From: Orychophragmus violaceus
Lineage: Eukaryota > Streptophyta > Magnoliopsida > Brassicales > Brassicaceae
Assembly (NCBI GenBank): GCA_030180135.1
Contig: CM058236.1
Coordinates: 55,207,728-55,271,727 of the forward strand
Direction of reading: 5' to 3'
DNA length: 64,000 nucleotides
Part shown: one piece after another, positions 1-12,090 of the stretch
Position numbering within the stretch: the stretch's first letter is position 1
How the letters are laid out: each line of letters begins with the position of its first letter
Program-made: the position numbers and the translations under genes
Notes under the pieces: generated by a model
Told to the model about the DNA's origin: nothing
The model's input: only the letters and a program-made list of their open reading frames with translations
The model's database searches: none

Positions 1-141
1 GTATCTCTGCACACAAGGGTGATAAGGTGGATCATCAGATGGTGGAATTTCTTCCAACTCTTCACCAATCTCTTCCAAACGCTTAAGTTCATCAATCTCT
101 TATTTAATCACCTCAGACACTTTAGAATACAATCGAATAGA

Positions 142-1967
142 TTATGCATAAATCTCCTGTTGAGTTATCTCAGACACTCCAGGGAATAAATGATTAAGCT
201 CTGAATCTGCATCAATGTCAAAAGAATCTTGTGAATCTGTCTGTCCACGCCATGCAATGATCGACACTAAGGGTGCATCGATCGATGCATTCAAATTTTC
301 ACAGATTCCACCCGAGAGATTTTCCTCAAAATCAGAAATTTCAGCTTCTTCAACCAGTTCAGTTGTATTAAGCTCAAATCTTTCACCTAGGTGTGATCCA
401 TCATCAATGTACACTGACCAGGCCTTAACATGGGTGTCTACAACACTCTTTCCCTTGATGGAGCTTGAAATTTGGCTCACTTGAGTGTCCAATTGCTTCA
501 CATGAGTGTTTAGAGACTCAAACTTCCCATTGAGATCCTCATAAACAGCATCCAACTTCTTGTTGCAGTCCACATCAATCTTAGTCTGTCCTTCCAGCAG
601 CTGCTCCATCATTGCCTCCATCTTACTCTCATGAGTAGTAGCTACAGGAGGTGCTTGGTAAGAAGAAGATCCATATGTCCTTTGATTACCTTGTTGGAAA
701 GGTTTCTGAAAACCAGCATTCTGTCCAAAGCCAGAAGAGTTTTGATTGCTAGTGAAAGCACTCTTCTGACCACTGAAAAATCTATTACCCTGCTGATTAC
801 CTAACCTGTTTCCTTGGAATCCAGATCCCCCGATGTAGTTCACATCCTCTTCCTGACCATCTTCTTCATCATTGATCATCTCAACATCTTGAGCAAAGTG
901 GACAGCTTTCTTCCCAGCTAGAAGATTGCAACAGTGTCCAACTTAGATCTAATATCAGCTATCTCAGAATTCTCCATCTTCCCACCGGACTTCTTCCTTC
1001 TCTGATCAGTAGTCTTGCAGCTATTACTGCTTACTAAATTGTCTATTAGCTGCTTAGCTTGAGCAGGAGTCCTAGTGTTAAAGTTGGCATTGCTAGAATT
1101 GTCCAACGCAGTCTGATATGGAAGATCTATACCTCTAAAGAAGATGCCTAGCAATGTTACCTCAGTGAATCCATGATGCGGGCAGTCACGTTGGTACTTC
1201 TTAAACCTCATCCAGGCTGTCTTAAGAGGCTCTGTCGGACCTTGGGTGAAGGTGAGAATGTCCTGCCTGGACTGATCGGAGCGAGCATCATCGTAGAAGT
1301 GTCGCAAAAACTCTCTCTTCAGAGCGGTCCAAGTAACAAACGTCCCAGATGGAAGTTGTTTCAGCTAGGCTGCAGCATCTCCAGCCAGAGAGTAGGGGAA
1401 AAGCTTGAGGAACAAATAGTCTTGGCTCACTCCATCGTACTTAATTTTGGTGACTATGTCCTCAAACTCATCTATGTGATCCATCGGCTGCTCACTTGGA
1501 GAGCCATGGAAGGCTTTCTGCCTCAGGAGAGAGTAGTAGATGGTCTTGATCTCAAAATCATTCCTCTCAAAATCAGGAGGTACAAGAGCTGACCGGTTAG
1601 CATGAAACTCATCCGGACGGTTATAGTCAGCTAAAGTCCTCTCATGAACAACCATCTGTCTACCTTGACCCTGTCCTTGGCCTTGGTTCTGCTCCTGTTG
1701 CGGCTGCTCAGGAGGATCAGGGATAACATTCCCTTCAGCATCAACCGGTTCTCCAGCAGCATTGTACGGATTGTTGTGTCGGTCCCTCAGGGTACCTTGA
1801 GCATCAGGCTTTATGATCACACGTTCAACAACCATCCTTGTTCTTCGAACTCTTCTGTTAGTCCTCTCTAGTCTAGCAAGTTCTTTAAGTTGTAGGTTTA
1901 CGAGATTAGTGTTCGGATTACTTCTGGTATCACGCGTCTGCATAAACCGTCTGTAATCGCCAAGCAA
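142..1967 (-). pseudogene. Athila-B gag, broken
   Basis: Gag structural polyprotein that would package element RNA in cytoplasmic particles. The start at 1967 (MLGDYRRF) follows the leader. Three open stretches cover it. 1967-1365 carries the N-terminal region with GTLRDRHNNPYN and LADYNRPDEF. It ends at a TAG that replaces the tryptophan of the AANWLKQ motif seen intact in Athila-C. 1307-918 continues in the same frame with REFLRHFYDDARSD-type and QGPTEPLK capsid motifs. A shift near 930 then leads to 879-142, with the glutamine/asparagine-rich region, a MEQLLEGQ motif and a heptad-like stretch (LNTHVKQLDTQVSQI). The end of this frame encodes ASIDAPLVSI, which is the translation of the GATCGA dyads described in the findings. 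Confidence 0.85.
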
Positions 1968-2161
1968 CGATCGATGCTAGTAGTGCAACGATCGATTCAA
2001 CTCCAATCGCCTAGTAACGATCGACACAGAAGTGCAACAGTCGATGCTATGCGATTATGAAACCTGCGACAGAGAGAAAACATAGAAAAAATCAGTAAAT
2101 AAAAATAAAAATAAAAATCCTAGTAAAAACCCTAAGTTCGAAGCTATCGAAGACTCTAAGA
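1965..2161 (-). other. Athila-B 5' leader with GATCGA dyads
   Basis: Untranslated leader between the primer site and gag. Four copies of ACGATCGA/CAGTCGA-type dyads lie at about 1966-2045, spaced 20-30 bases apart. The rest is A-rich. The equivalent leader of Athila-F has three such dyads. Confidence 0.6.
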
Positions 2162-2163
2162 GT

Positions 2164-2180
2164 CCCCGGCAACGACGCCA
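2164..2180 (-). other. Primer-binding site of Athila-B
   Basis: The minus strand reads TGGCGTCGTTGCCGGGG, six bases (AGTTTT) after the LTR end. It is complementary to the 3' end of plant tRNA-Asp with one mismatch (T in place of C at the sixth base). This fixes the element orientation. Confidence 0.88.
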
Positions 2181-2186
2181 AAAACT

Positions 2187-3384
2187 TGATAGGTTGTAAG
2201 TTTTACCCTATACTAACTGCAAGTGCACAGTATATCAATGTAGTACTTAGGGATCGAATCCACGAGGACTCTAGGCAACGATAGGAATAGAACTAAAAAG
2301 ATTAAACTAGGAGAAAGCAAATTGTATTGAATAACTAAAAAGCAAGCAAGAAAGTAAATCAGTAGCAAGTTGTGGTTGTAAGCAATAAACTAAGGGCGCT
2401 AAGTCTAGGGCGTTCTCAGGAAATCAGACAAGCAGATAAATCATTCAGTCATGATCTAACTAAGCTCAGTTCTAGAACTCAAACACAAATATAGAATTAA
2501 CCAACTGTCGTTGCGAGAATTCTCTAAGTCTAAGTGCAGCAATCCAAATTCCTTTGCAATTACTAACAGATTAAACCAGCTTTAATTCCAAGTTCGATAT
2601 GTTCACAATCTAATTAAACCAAATTCCTTTGGGAGTAATTAAATTGCTCAACCTAAATAGTTCAGATTCTAAACCACACTGTCGTGTCAATTTAGCAACC
2701 TAAGATCTAGATTCTAAGTGATCAGGTTAGAACTAGCATTAAACACAATTTAGTTTGAAGAACATCTATTGATGTGAATCCTTAACTGAATTAATTATAT
2801 CTAGCAAGTCATGAAATCCCTATGAGAAACCCTAAACCTAACTATGAAACTACTCAGTCATAGATAATGAAGACATAATCAATGAATTAATAGATATCAT
2901 AAAAGAGATTAGAATAATAAAAGGGGTTCGAAAACTTCTCCAAAACAAAGTGTAGTACAGGATCAGATCAGCCCCAAAAGCTCTAAAAACTCTCTGCTCT
3001 AAGTTATGATAGCGTATCTAAAACAAAACTCAAAAACCTAATTAAATAGCTAAAACACGTTTTGGGGATTCTGTGTAAATATCTGGAACTTCTGGGCAAC
3101 TTTGCAATATCAGCATTCTTCATTAAACCGCCAAGATCTGGCCCAACTCGCTGTGCATCGATCGATGCTAATGTGCGTCAATAGACGCACTCCTCTGTTT
3201 CGGACAGTGAGCATAAACTCTCGGGTCAAAACTCCAAAATGCTTTAAATAGCTCCATAATCTCCAAATCTGCTCCAAACGTGCGTGTACCTAGTAACACC
3301 TATAAAAGACTCGAAAGAAACTATAAAAGACTCTAAAACACACTTATATCATGGCATAAAACCGGTAAAAACCATGATATATCA
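2187..3384 (-). repeat. 5' LTR of Athila-B
   Basis: 1198 bp. On the minus strand it begins TGATATATCATGG and ends CAACCTATCA, the same termini as the other Athila LTRs here. Two dyads lie about 195-230 bases from its start: GCATCGATCGATGC (3155-3168) and an inverted repeat GTGCGTC/GACGCAC (3173-3190). Confidence 0.88.
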
Positions 3385-3569
3385 AGTTGCGTTCTCGTTG
3401 GTCAGGTCCATTCACTGTCAAGGAAGTTAGACCACACGGAGCTGTCATCTTGATGAATTCCAAAGGCGAGGAGTTCACTGTCAATGGACAAAGGGTGAAA
3501 TATTACTGGGCTAAAGCTGAAATTTCAGAAGGCAACATTGTCCATCTGGATAATCCACCCAATGCCTGA
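3385..3569 (+). pseudogene. Athila-A pol, integrase C-terminal fragment
   Basis: About 60 codons ending in a stop at 3569, with the motifs RSRWSGPFTV, NSKGEEFTVNGQRVKYYW and GNIVHLDNPP. These are the C-terminal chromodomain-less tail of an Athila integrase. The same segment in Athila-E (40006-40250) is nearly identical and there is preceded by FPGKL. The first codons here therefore show that Athila-B cut the reading frame at K-L. Confidence 0.85.
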
Positions 3570-4808
3570 TCGCAATATAGTCAAGCTATTGACGTTAAAA
3601 GAGCGCTGAGTGGGAGGCAACCCACTGTAGGTTAGTTTTCTTTTCTTTTTGGTTTTTGTTCTTGTGTCTTTTGATTTTTTTTTGGTTTTTGTGTGTCAGA
3701 GCCGTGAAGAACAGGTCTGCAGACAACGTTGTCGAGCGACACTAAGCTTAGTGTCGGTCGACACTGGTCGTGTACAGGTTCGTATTTTCAGCTCAAAAAC
3801 TCTTTGGTTCCAATTTGATTTTACCGATATCATACTACAATTTCACTGGGGACAGTGCAGTCTAAGTGTGGGGGAGGTGGCTACTGACATTGTGTTTTAT
3901 TTTCTTAAGAGTCAGTCCTTTGTTTTCACATGTTTTTCAAATTGTTTTATTGAGTCAAAATTTGTATGAAACTATGATTTTTCGAGGAAATTTTTCGCTG
4001 GAACAGGAACTAAGTGACCATTGGACAGACTTGCAGAAGCTCTATGCCTATTAGAAAAACCCAAATGGATCAACTTACCAAGGACACCCATATCTAACCA
4101 GGTATTCAGAGGATCCATCACTAGTCTCACACTTAGTCTTGACTTTAATTTCTCACTTAGGGGCTTGGTAATCTTTGGGTCAGATTCCTTTGATGTGTTT
4201 GACACAGCCTATGATCCTGTCTAAAGTATGGTTTCTGATTTTCCCCCTCCCTTGAAAGTAAAAAAAAAAAGAGATAAAAACCGAGGATAAGCTAGTAGCT
4301 TCGAAGTGGTCACGGGAGTGGTAGAGACCCCTATTACCTCCTGTGTATCAATGGAAAGATCCAAAGTTAAACCCAATAAAAAGGGAAGAGCACTAATAGA
4401 AAAAAAATAAAATGATACCCAGTGGGGAAAAATCAGTGCTAAGGGAGAAATGGAAAAGAAAGAAACCAGAAACCAACAGTTTGGTGGTCAAACACTGAAT
4501 GGGTTGAGTCCATGTGTCCTTTGATTCGATACTCCTTCTGTGAGGCCACACTAAATTGTATACAGAGGTTAGTGTGGTGAACGTGAATGTCCTAATCTGA
4601 TTGTGGAGTTCACTTGGGACAGTTGCTAAGTGTGGGGGAAGTACATTGTGGTTTTGAGCTCTACAGGAAAGTTTTCAGTGGTTTACTAAGAGAATGTGAA
4701 TGCGAAAGTTCCTAGGACGAAATGAGTTTATGTGTGTTTCAAACCTCTTTTCTTATGCTTTGGTTCTTTACTTGCTTGAGGGCAAGCAAGAGCTAAATGT
4801 GGGGGAGT
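3570..4808 (+). other. Athila-A 3' non-coding region with stem-loop and purine tracts
   Basis: No convincing env-like frame remains. Visible landmarks are a stem-loop AGTGGGAGGCAACCCACT (3609-3626) followed by a donor-like GTAGGTTAGT; a 20-base perfect palindrome CGACACTAAGCTTAGTGTCG (3737-3756) overlapping a GTGTCGGTCGACAC dyad; and three purine tracts at 3864-3877, 4628-4640 and 4795-4808. The last tract abuts the LTR and is the true polypurine tract. The same order recurs in Athila-C and Athila-E. Confidence 0.75.
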
Positions 4809-5987
4809 TGATATATCATGGTTTTTCTAGGTTTTCAACCATGATATAGTTGTATATATTGAGTCTTTAACCTGGTTTTTAGAGTTTATTGAGTCTTCTA
4901 CAGGTAGGCTTGCGTTTGGAGCAAAAGATGGAATTACAAGACGTTTCTGGTGATTTGTGCAACGAGCTGAAGTTGGTGTCTCGACCACGATTGAGTGTCG
5001 ACCGACACTGACTTTGATGTCGGTCGACATTGAGCGCGACAGAACAATACCCGAGAGTTGAAGCCAAGTTTTGAAGATTTGCAGAAATGCCCAGAAGTTT
5101 TCCCTAATTCTAAACTGACCCCAAAACGTGTTTAGAGAGTTTAATTAGGTTTTTAGACTCATTCTACTTTTTTTATCTTGTTCTTACTTTGTTCTTGCTT
5201 TGGAGATTGAGAGATTTTGAGTTGGGGCTGATTCTTGCTACTTGTAACCCTTGAGAGAAGAATTTCGAACCCCTTTACTTTTATCTATTCAGTTTCTGAT
5301 TTTCTATTCATGATGAATTGTTTGATTGATAATATGTCTGAGTAGTAACCTAGTTAGATTTAGGAATTCTCACAAAGGTTTTATGCTTGTTTGATAATTG
5401 ATTGATTAGGATTCACCATCTGTTTGTTCATCACCTAAGTTGTGCTTAATACTGAATTCTGAACTGATCACCTAGGGTTTAGATCTGAGACAATTAACAA
5501 TAGCACGAGAGTGTGAGTTATAATCTGAACAAACTTAGTGTGAGCAATTTGACTAAATACAAAGAGATTTGGTTTAGGAGAATTGTGAACCGATAGAACC
5601 TGTTCTTAATGCTTGTTTAGAACTCTAGGATCACAAATAGATTTGGATCGCTAGGTTGCTAAATATAGAAATAATCTCAGCGAGAGTTGGATTATTTAGC
5701 ATTGTGTTTCTAGTTCTTGAACCTGTGTTTAATCTGAATCCGGTTAGTTAAGTTTCTTACATTGCATAATTCCCGAGAACTTCCTAAGTCTGATGCCTTT
5801 CTCTTATCGAAAACACCTTCTTGTTTAATTGCTTTTTTTTACTACTTTCTCTGATTTTGATTTAGCTTAACTTGACAACATACAATCTATCGTGTGACCG
5901 TGAGTCCTTGTGGATTTGATACCCTGAAATACTACAATAGCTTAACTGTGCATTTACAGTAGAATAGGGATAATTCTTGACCTATCA
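4809..5987 (+). repeat. 3' LTR of Athila-A
   Basis: 1179 bp, TGATATATCATGG to TGACCTATCA, preceded directly by the tract GTGGGGGAGT. The dyads GTGTCGACCGACAC (4995-5008) and ATGTCGGTCGACAT (5017-5030) lie about 185-220 bases from the LTR start. Confidence 0.88.
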
Positions 5988-6185
5988 TGTCAGCTTACTA
6001 CTCCACCTGGAACTGAAGTATCAGTAATTCAGATCCTGCTCTGCTCACAGGTAACACATCTTTTCTTCTTCTTTTAGTTTAAGTTGTCAATATATATAAG
6101 CAAGAAGAGAAACTTACAAACGACTTCTTCCTTCTTTCTGCGAGGTATGTCTTGACGTTCTGTGTTACCTACAGCTGCAGCCTGT

Positions 6186-9100
6186 CTAGGCTACATTCAC
6201 TAAATCACAGCAGAGATGAAACTTAGGACCATGTAAGGCCATAGTTAGGAAATCTGCTGGATTTTTGCTAGTATGGACTTTGAATATGAGAACCCCGCCT
6301 TCATCTATTATGTCTCTGATAAAATTTTATTTTGTAGCAACATGTTTAGTCCTTTCTTGGTAGACTGCGTTTTTAGCTTGTGCTAAAGCACTCTGTGAAT
6401 CGCAGTGTATTCTTGCACTGCCTGATCCTAGCCCTAGTTCTTCACATATTCCTTTCAGCCAAATGGCTTCTTTCACAGCTGATGAAAGAGCCATGTACTC
6501 TGCTTCAGTGGTTGATAAAGCCACAACTGATTGTAGATTAGATCTCCAACTCACTGTGTTTCCCCATACCTTAAACACAAATCCGGTTACAGACCTTCTT
6601 CTGTCAAAGTCTGTAGCATAATCTGAGTCACAGTATCCTTCTATTTTAAATTCTGATCCCTTTGTAGATACCAAGCTTGCATTAGATGCTCCTATTAGGT
6701 ACTTTAGGATCCATTTTACTGCTGCCCAATGCTCTCTTCCTGGATGGGACATAAACTGACTTACTACTCCTACTGCGTGAGCTATGTCTGGTCTAGATCC
6801 TATCATAGCATACATAAGACTTCCTATTGCGCTTGCATAAGGAATGTCTTCCATGTGAACCTCTTCTTCCTTCCTTTCTTCTTTAGTTAAACTCTTAAGC
6901 TTGAAGTGAGTAGCTAAGGGTGTTGTCACAACCTTTGTTTCATCCATTCCAAACGATTTCAGAACCTTTTCTATGTAGTTCTCTTGTGACAACTTCAGTG
7001 TTCCATTCTTTCTATCTCGTATGATATCCATACCTAGTATGCGAGAAGTCTTTCCAAGATCCTTCATCTCAAATTCTCTATTCAAGCTTTCTTTAACCCT
7101 TTTGATCTCTGTCAAACTTCCAGAAGCTATAAGCATATCATCTACATAGAGTAGAAGATAATCAACCTTTTATGTATCTGTGTTTCTCATATAAACACAT
7201 GGATCATAGATACTTTTTAAAAAAAATTCCTTCTTCATAAAACTGTCAAACCGCAAATTCCATTGTCTTGGGGACTGTTTTAGCCCATAGAGTGATTTCT
7301 TCAGAAGACAGACTTTGTTCTCATCCCCTTTTGTTATGAAACCCTCTGGTTGCTCCATTAAGATCTTTTCTTCTAAGTTTCCATGCAGAAATGTTGTCTT
7401 AACATCCATCTGTTCTAGCTCATAGTCTCAGTTCACTACTGTACATAACATGATTCTTATAGATACATGTTTTACTACTGGTGAGAAGATTTCATTGTAA
7501 TCTACTCCTTCTTTCTGTGAGAATCCTTTGGCTACAAGTTTGGCCTTGTACCTTTTGTCCTCAACTCCTAGGATTCCAGGTTTAACTTTGAAGATCCATT
7601 TGCACCCAATGAGTCTTTTCTTATCTGGTCTTTCAATTAGATACCAAGTCTTATTCTTCTCTAAAGAATCCATCTCCTCCTTTGCAGCATTGTTCCATAG
7701 CTTCCAATGCTTACTTTTTCTAGCCTCATTGAAAGTTCTTGGCTCTTCTATCTCAATATCATCTGCTGCAGATAGAGCATAAGCTACAAAGTTAGAATTC
7801 TCATACCTAGAAGGTGGCTTTCGATTATTCCTCACTATTCTGTCCCAAGCTAAGACATAATCATAAACAAATTGATTTGTTGGTTCAGATGTGCCTTCTA
7901 AGAATGTTAATCCTTCATCATCTTCTGAACTTTCTCCTTCCTCAGAATTTTCAGAGTCTGCAACTACCGCGTTTTCTTCAGACTCTTCTGATTCTGTTTC
8001 TGTGTTTTCTTCTTCAGCAGTTTCTAATGAAGCTCCACCTTGATCTAATGTCTCCTTGGTTTTAAAACCAGTTGGACTAGGTCCTTGAATAATATCAGTA
8101 CTGAACTTAACCTTCTTTTCCGTTTTTGTAGCAGTGACCTTAGGATTGTCCTTTTCCAAAGTATCATTGAACACTTCAGCCTCATGAAAAATTACATTTC
8201 TGCTGGTTGTGCATTTCCCATCTTCTAGAATCCAAACCCTGTAGCCTTTAACACCAAATGGGTAACCAACGAAGATGCCCTTGACTGCTCTAGGATTTGT
8301 CTTTCCCTGAACAACATGCACATAAGCCACACATCCAAATCTCCTCAGATGCTTCAAATCTGGTTTGTATCCTGACCAAACTTCCTCAGGCAGATTGAAA
8401 TACATTGTGGAGTTAGGAGTTCTGTTTATCAAATAAACTGCAGTAGATGTGGCTTATGCCCAGAACTCTTGGCCTAATCCGGTTTCAGCAAGCATGCTTC
8501 TCACCTTGTCCATTATAGTCTTGTTCATCCTTTCTGAAACACCATTTTGTTGAGGTGTGTAAGTGCAAGTACGATGCCTTTTTATTCCAGATTTCCTACA
8601 TAGCTCATCAAACTGATTATTGCAAAATTCAAGTCCGTTATCTTTCATCAGACACTTAATCCTTTTTCCAGTATGCTGCTCAACTTCTTCTTTCCATTAT
8701 TTGAACTTAGAGAAAGCTTCATCTTTAGTTCTAAGAAAATAAACCCACACCTTCTTGGAATAATCATCTATGAAACTTACAAAATATTTGCATCCTTTTA
8801 GACTCTCTGGGGTTGTTGGAGATCCCCACAAATCTGAATGAATATATTCCAAGATGCTCTTAGTCGTATGCTTTGCAGTCCCAAAACTCTGTTTATGTGC
8901 TTTGCCTAACACACAACTCTCGCAGAATCCCAAGCTGCCAAATTCGTTTTTGGGTAAGTACCCTGCTTTTACAAGCACTTCCTTGTTCTTTGCACTCATA
9001 TGACCAAGTCTAGAATGCCACAGCTTAGTAGAATGTTCCATGCTATCCGAAATATTCACATCTCCTTGGATAACATCTCCTTCAAGGTAATACAGACCTT

Positions 9101-10315
9101 CACTGTATTTTTCTGAGATAACTTTCTGATCATTCTTATAGAAAGTGACTTTGTAGTCCTTTCCTTCATATCTGCAACCTGTCTTTTCCAGCATTCCATA
9201 GGATATCAAGTTCTTGCTCATCTTAGGCATATATCTTACATCACTAGCTAAGAATTACTATGGTTCCATCTGGATTTTGAATCCTGATTTTCCCAATTCC
9301 CTTGATTTCACACTGAGTGTTATTAGCCATAAGCACACGTCCTCCTTCTTCTTCTTTTAAGTCGAACAGTACTTCTCGGTTTGGGGTTATGTGGAAAGTG
9401 CAGCCTGAGTCTAGAACCCACTCGTTTCTGCTGCCCTGAACACTTGCGGTTAGAACAAAAGGTTGCTTAGGTTCACTCGCCAAATTAGCTGCATCATTCT
9501 TTTTCTGATTTCCTTTGTTAGGATAATCCTTTTTCCAATGATCATTCTTTCCACATATAAAACACTCACTCTGGTTTTTCTTGTTAAATCTTGGCTTTGA
9601 CTTTGATATGTGGTTTCTGGATTTTGATCTTCCTTTCCCATTACTCTTCTGAGATCTATCCTTTGATCTGCTCCTTGATTCAACAAATAAACCCTCTGAA
9701 TTTGAACAAGATTTGTTCAACATCCCCTTCTGCTTCAACTCAATTTCTTTTGAATATGCAGAAGTGACAACTTCATGAACTGTTAGAGTCTCCTTTCCTG
9801 TACCATACTTAAGAGTATGTACAAGAGGCTCATAGGGTGGCGGCAGAGTCGTAAGTAATTGTATTTCTTGATCCTCATCACTCACATTGATGTTTAAACT
9901 GGCCAGATCTGCAATAAGTTTAAGAAAACCATCTAAGTTCTCTTCTATACTTCTGCCTTCATCCATCTTATAGCTTGCAAACTGCTGTTTAAGATAGATC
10001 CTATTAGGAAGTGATTTAGTCTGATAATCTCATTCTAATGCCTTCCACATATCATAAGCAGTAGGCTCTTTCATCACTTTCCTAAAAATCATGTCACTTA
10101 GACATGTACCAAGCATATTCTTTACTCTAGTATCTCTTGCAACTTTTAAAGAATCAACTTTGGGTTTCTCACCTTCTTCTGGTTTTGCAGATTCATCAAA
10201 CGGATTTGCGCCCTCCTCCAAAACGGAGTTGCCCTAGAAGCTTGTATTTCCACATTACGAAATCTCCCTTCCAATCAAACTTATCCATCTCAAACTTGCC
10301 TCGGGTAGGTTCCAT
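6186..10315 (-). pseudogene. copia-1 gag-pol polyprotein, broken
   Basis: Order on the minus strand: gag from a start codon at 10315; zinc knuckle CFICGKNDHWKKDYP, in which the usual last cysteine is replaced (9520-9580); aspartic protease WVLDSGCTFHIT (about 9380-9420); integrase zinc finger HSRLGHMS with C-x2-C (about 8890-9030); integrase core with QQNGVSERMN (8530); reverse transcriptase with MDVKTTFLHGN and YVDDMLIA (about 7150); RNase H with CDSDYATD, STTEAEYMAL and ERTKHVATK; natural stop at 6186. Gag-protease and pol lie in different frames. Pol itself is one frame cut by stops near 8650-8695, 8450, 7427 (a tryptophan codon changed to TGA), 7169 and 6326. It cannot make enzymes. Confidence 0.9.
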
Positions 10316-10369
10316 GACTAACAGTTTGTAGTTGTCTTAAATCTATCTATATTACACTTAAAGTTCGAA

Positions 10370-10381
10370 GCTCTGATACCA
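10370..10381 (-). other. Primer-binding site of copia-1
   Basis: The minus strand reads TGGTATCAGAGC, the standard initiator tRNA-Met complement of plant copia elements, two bases inside the LTR end. The leader to the gag start is only about 55 bases. Confidence 0.9.
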
Positions 10382-10383
10382 CT

Positions 10384-10848
10384 TGTTGAGATTTCAACTA
10401 GTGTTATATGACATAAGATAGATTCTAATCTAAGTACGATCTTTTGTTTGCGGAAATATAAACGACACAAAGAATTGTTCACATTGTGTTGACCAATTGG
10501 TTACGTCACAGGGGTGGGAACTGTATCCCACAACTGATTCACTATATTCCTTTGATTACAATGTTCCCCAAGCACTAGGAACTAGTTTGATACAAACTCT
10601 TAATCAAAGAATATCTCTTGTGAATCTCTAGCACTATTAAATCTTCTATAGCTCTTAGATATAGTAATCTCTATAGCTCTTACGATCTCTAATGCTCTTT
10701 GAATATATTGTATTGCTCGTTCTTTATTCTGGCCTGATGTCTTCTTATTTATACATTGTAGGTCTCATGTATCCAGCTAGGGTTTTGGACTCGTTAGAGT
10801 CGGTTTCTTGAAATGTACGTGTGCTGATGGGCCAATCTTTTAACAACA
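10384..10848 (-). repeat. 5' LTR of copia-1
   Basis: 465 bp. In plus orientation it starts TGTTGAGATTTC and ends TTAACAACA, giving TGTTG...CAACA terminal inverted bases. No second copy is in the window. Confidence 0.82.
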
Positions 10849-12090
10849 TTCAGCTGACTTCAATATTTTCCCAGTGAGAGAAAAGACTGAGTTTATGGCC
10901 CTAAAGGTCCATTAGATTTTGGCTGACTTTCCACAGTGTATTAAGACAAAAGGTTATTTGGTGTTAATTTTGTATGAATTTTAAGAACATTTAATATTTT
11001 GAAAAAAAATTTCTACAGCAAGTTAAAGAATCGGAAAAAGTATGGAAACATACAAAGTTGTCATTTTGAAAGTTCAAAGGACAGAGTACAAATGAGCTCA
11101 AATACAAACAAAGATTAAGATAAACATGAAAAAAACGTAACGTGCTTCAATTGAAAAATTTAGTTCAACAAAAAAAAACATTTGACAAAAAAAAAATTAA
11201 AGAAATGTGTGAAGCTGAAACCAATACCGATTTTGCCAACCAAGATAAAAAACCTTTGAAGCCAGAAGCAGCGAAAAGAAGAGAGGGAGAACAAGGTATT
11301 GTCCTGACAAAACCAAGACCGAGAAGAATAACAAGCTAATCCTTTTTACGACCATAACCTAAGAGCCATAACGTTGGCAATAATACATATCAGGCCAGAG
11401 ATCACCACTAATTCAAAATCTAAAACCCTAGACCAAAATAGAATGACATTCAAAAGTTTAAAACATGACACTACTCAGCATGAGGTGTCTATCCAACTTG
11501 GGAAGATTCAACACACCAAAAATAGAAGCAATCATTCAATCTATCCTTCAATCTAAGTGCAAACAGTGTTAAACAAGGATTAGCTACTCAACTAATACTA
11601 AATTCAAACTAGAAATGGAAACATAACGTAAAGGCAAACCCACCTCAATTTTTGTTTCTAAATTCTATTTTTAAGTAAAACATCTTTCAGTCCATTTTTA
11701 TTTTCACCTCTAAAATATGGATTGTTATTTTCCTTTACTAGGAATTAGATGCAACTTCAAACTACATGAACCTCATAATGGTGGGATGTGTTTCGGTATG
11801 GGGAAAAACAAAATAGAGGAGAGAAAGGGGAAATATGAACCTGGAGATTTATTCTTCCACATGAGTTCTTGGTAATGGCTCTGGAAAAAGAAATGAGATT
11901 GTAAGAGAATAAGATAGGGTTCAACAAACAGAACATATGAATAATAAAGGAGGAATTATTGATAGAGACAAGTTTATAATCATTGAATAAAAACCATAGC
12001 AACTTTTGAGTTCGTGACGAATCATTGATTGAAGCAGCACCCACTGGTATATGTGTTCGGCCTGTTCCTAGACGATCTAAACAGATTATA
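10849..12090. other. Unique AT-rich sequence, possible exon relics on minus strand
   Basis: No element ends or long frames are seen. On the minus strand a short exon-like block lies at about 11835-11875, flanked by a pyrimidine tract ending in CAG and by a GT. It could belong with similar blocks at 18362-19096, on the other side of CACTA-1. I do not recognise the gene. Confidence 0.35.

Larger units (their letters stand above)
1..3384 (-). mobile_element. Athila-B, Ty3/gypsy LTR retrotransposon, 5' part
   Basis: The 5' LTR (2187-3384), primer-binding site, leader and broken gag run right to left and leave the window at position 1, so pol and the 3' LTR are not visible. The primer site matches the 3' end of tRNA-Asp and the gag resembles that of Athila elements. 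The element sits inside the integrase C-terminal coding of Athila-A: the reading frame of Athila-A resumes immediately at 3385. The 5 bases after the LTR (AGTTG, 3385-3389) are the expected target duplication, but the partner lies outside the window. Confidence 0.88.
3385..5987 (+). mobile_element. Athila-A, Ty3/gypsy retrotransposon, 3' part
   Basis: Contains the end of pol, a 1.2-kb non-coding 3' region and the 3' LTR (4809-5987). Its 5' portion was displaced leftward by Athila-B and lies outside the window. The right flank (TGTCA, 5988-5992) should be its target duplication. The flanking DNA at 5988 belongs to the 3' end of copia-1. Confidence 0.85.
5988..10848 (-). mobile_element. copia-1, decayed Ty1/copia retrotransposon
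   Basis: Minus-strand element with a 5' LTR (10384-10848), a tRNA-Met-type primer site and a degenerate gag-pol. The 3' LTR is absent at 5988, because Athila-A inserted into its 3' untranslated region. The remainder should lie beyond Athila-A and Athila-B to the left of the window. The 5 bases after the 5' LTR are TTCAG (10849-10853). Confidence 0.87.

Noticed and set aside
215..484. Plus-strand open frame opposite Athila-B gag
   Set aside because: It is the antisense shadow of the gag frame and has no family motifs.
3649..3969. 106-codon frame after Athila-A pol, possible env-like gene
   Set aside because: It is low complexity, begins in a T-rich stretch and is not conserved as a frame in Athila-C or Athila-E, whose DNA is otherwise homologous there.
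11142..11556. Two short lysine-rich frames
   Set aside because: A-rich DNA gives lysine codons by chance. There are no motifs and no plausible start context.
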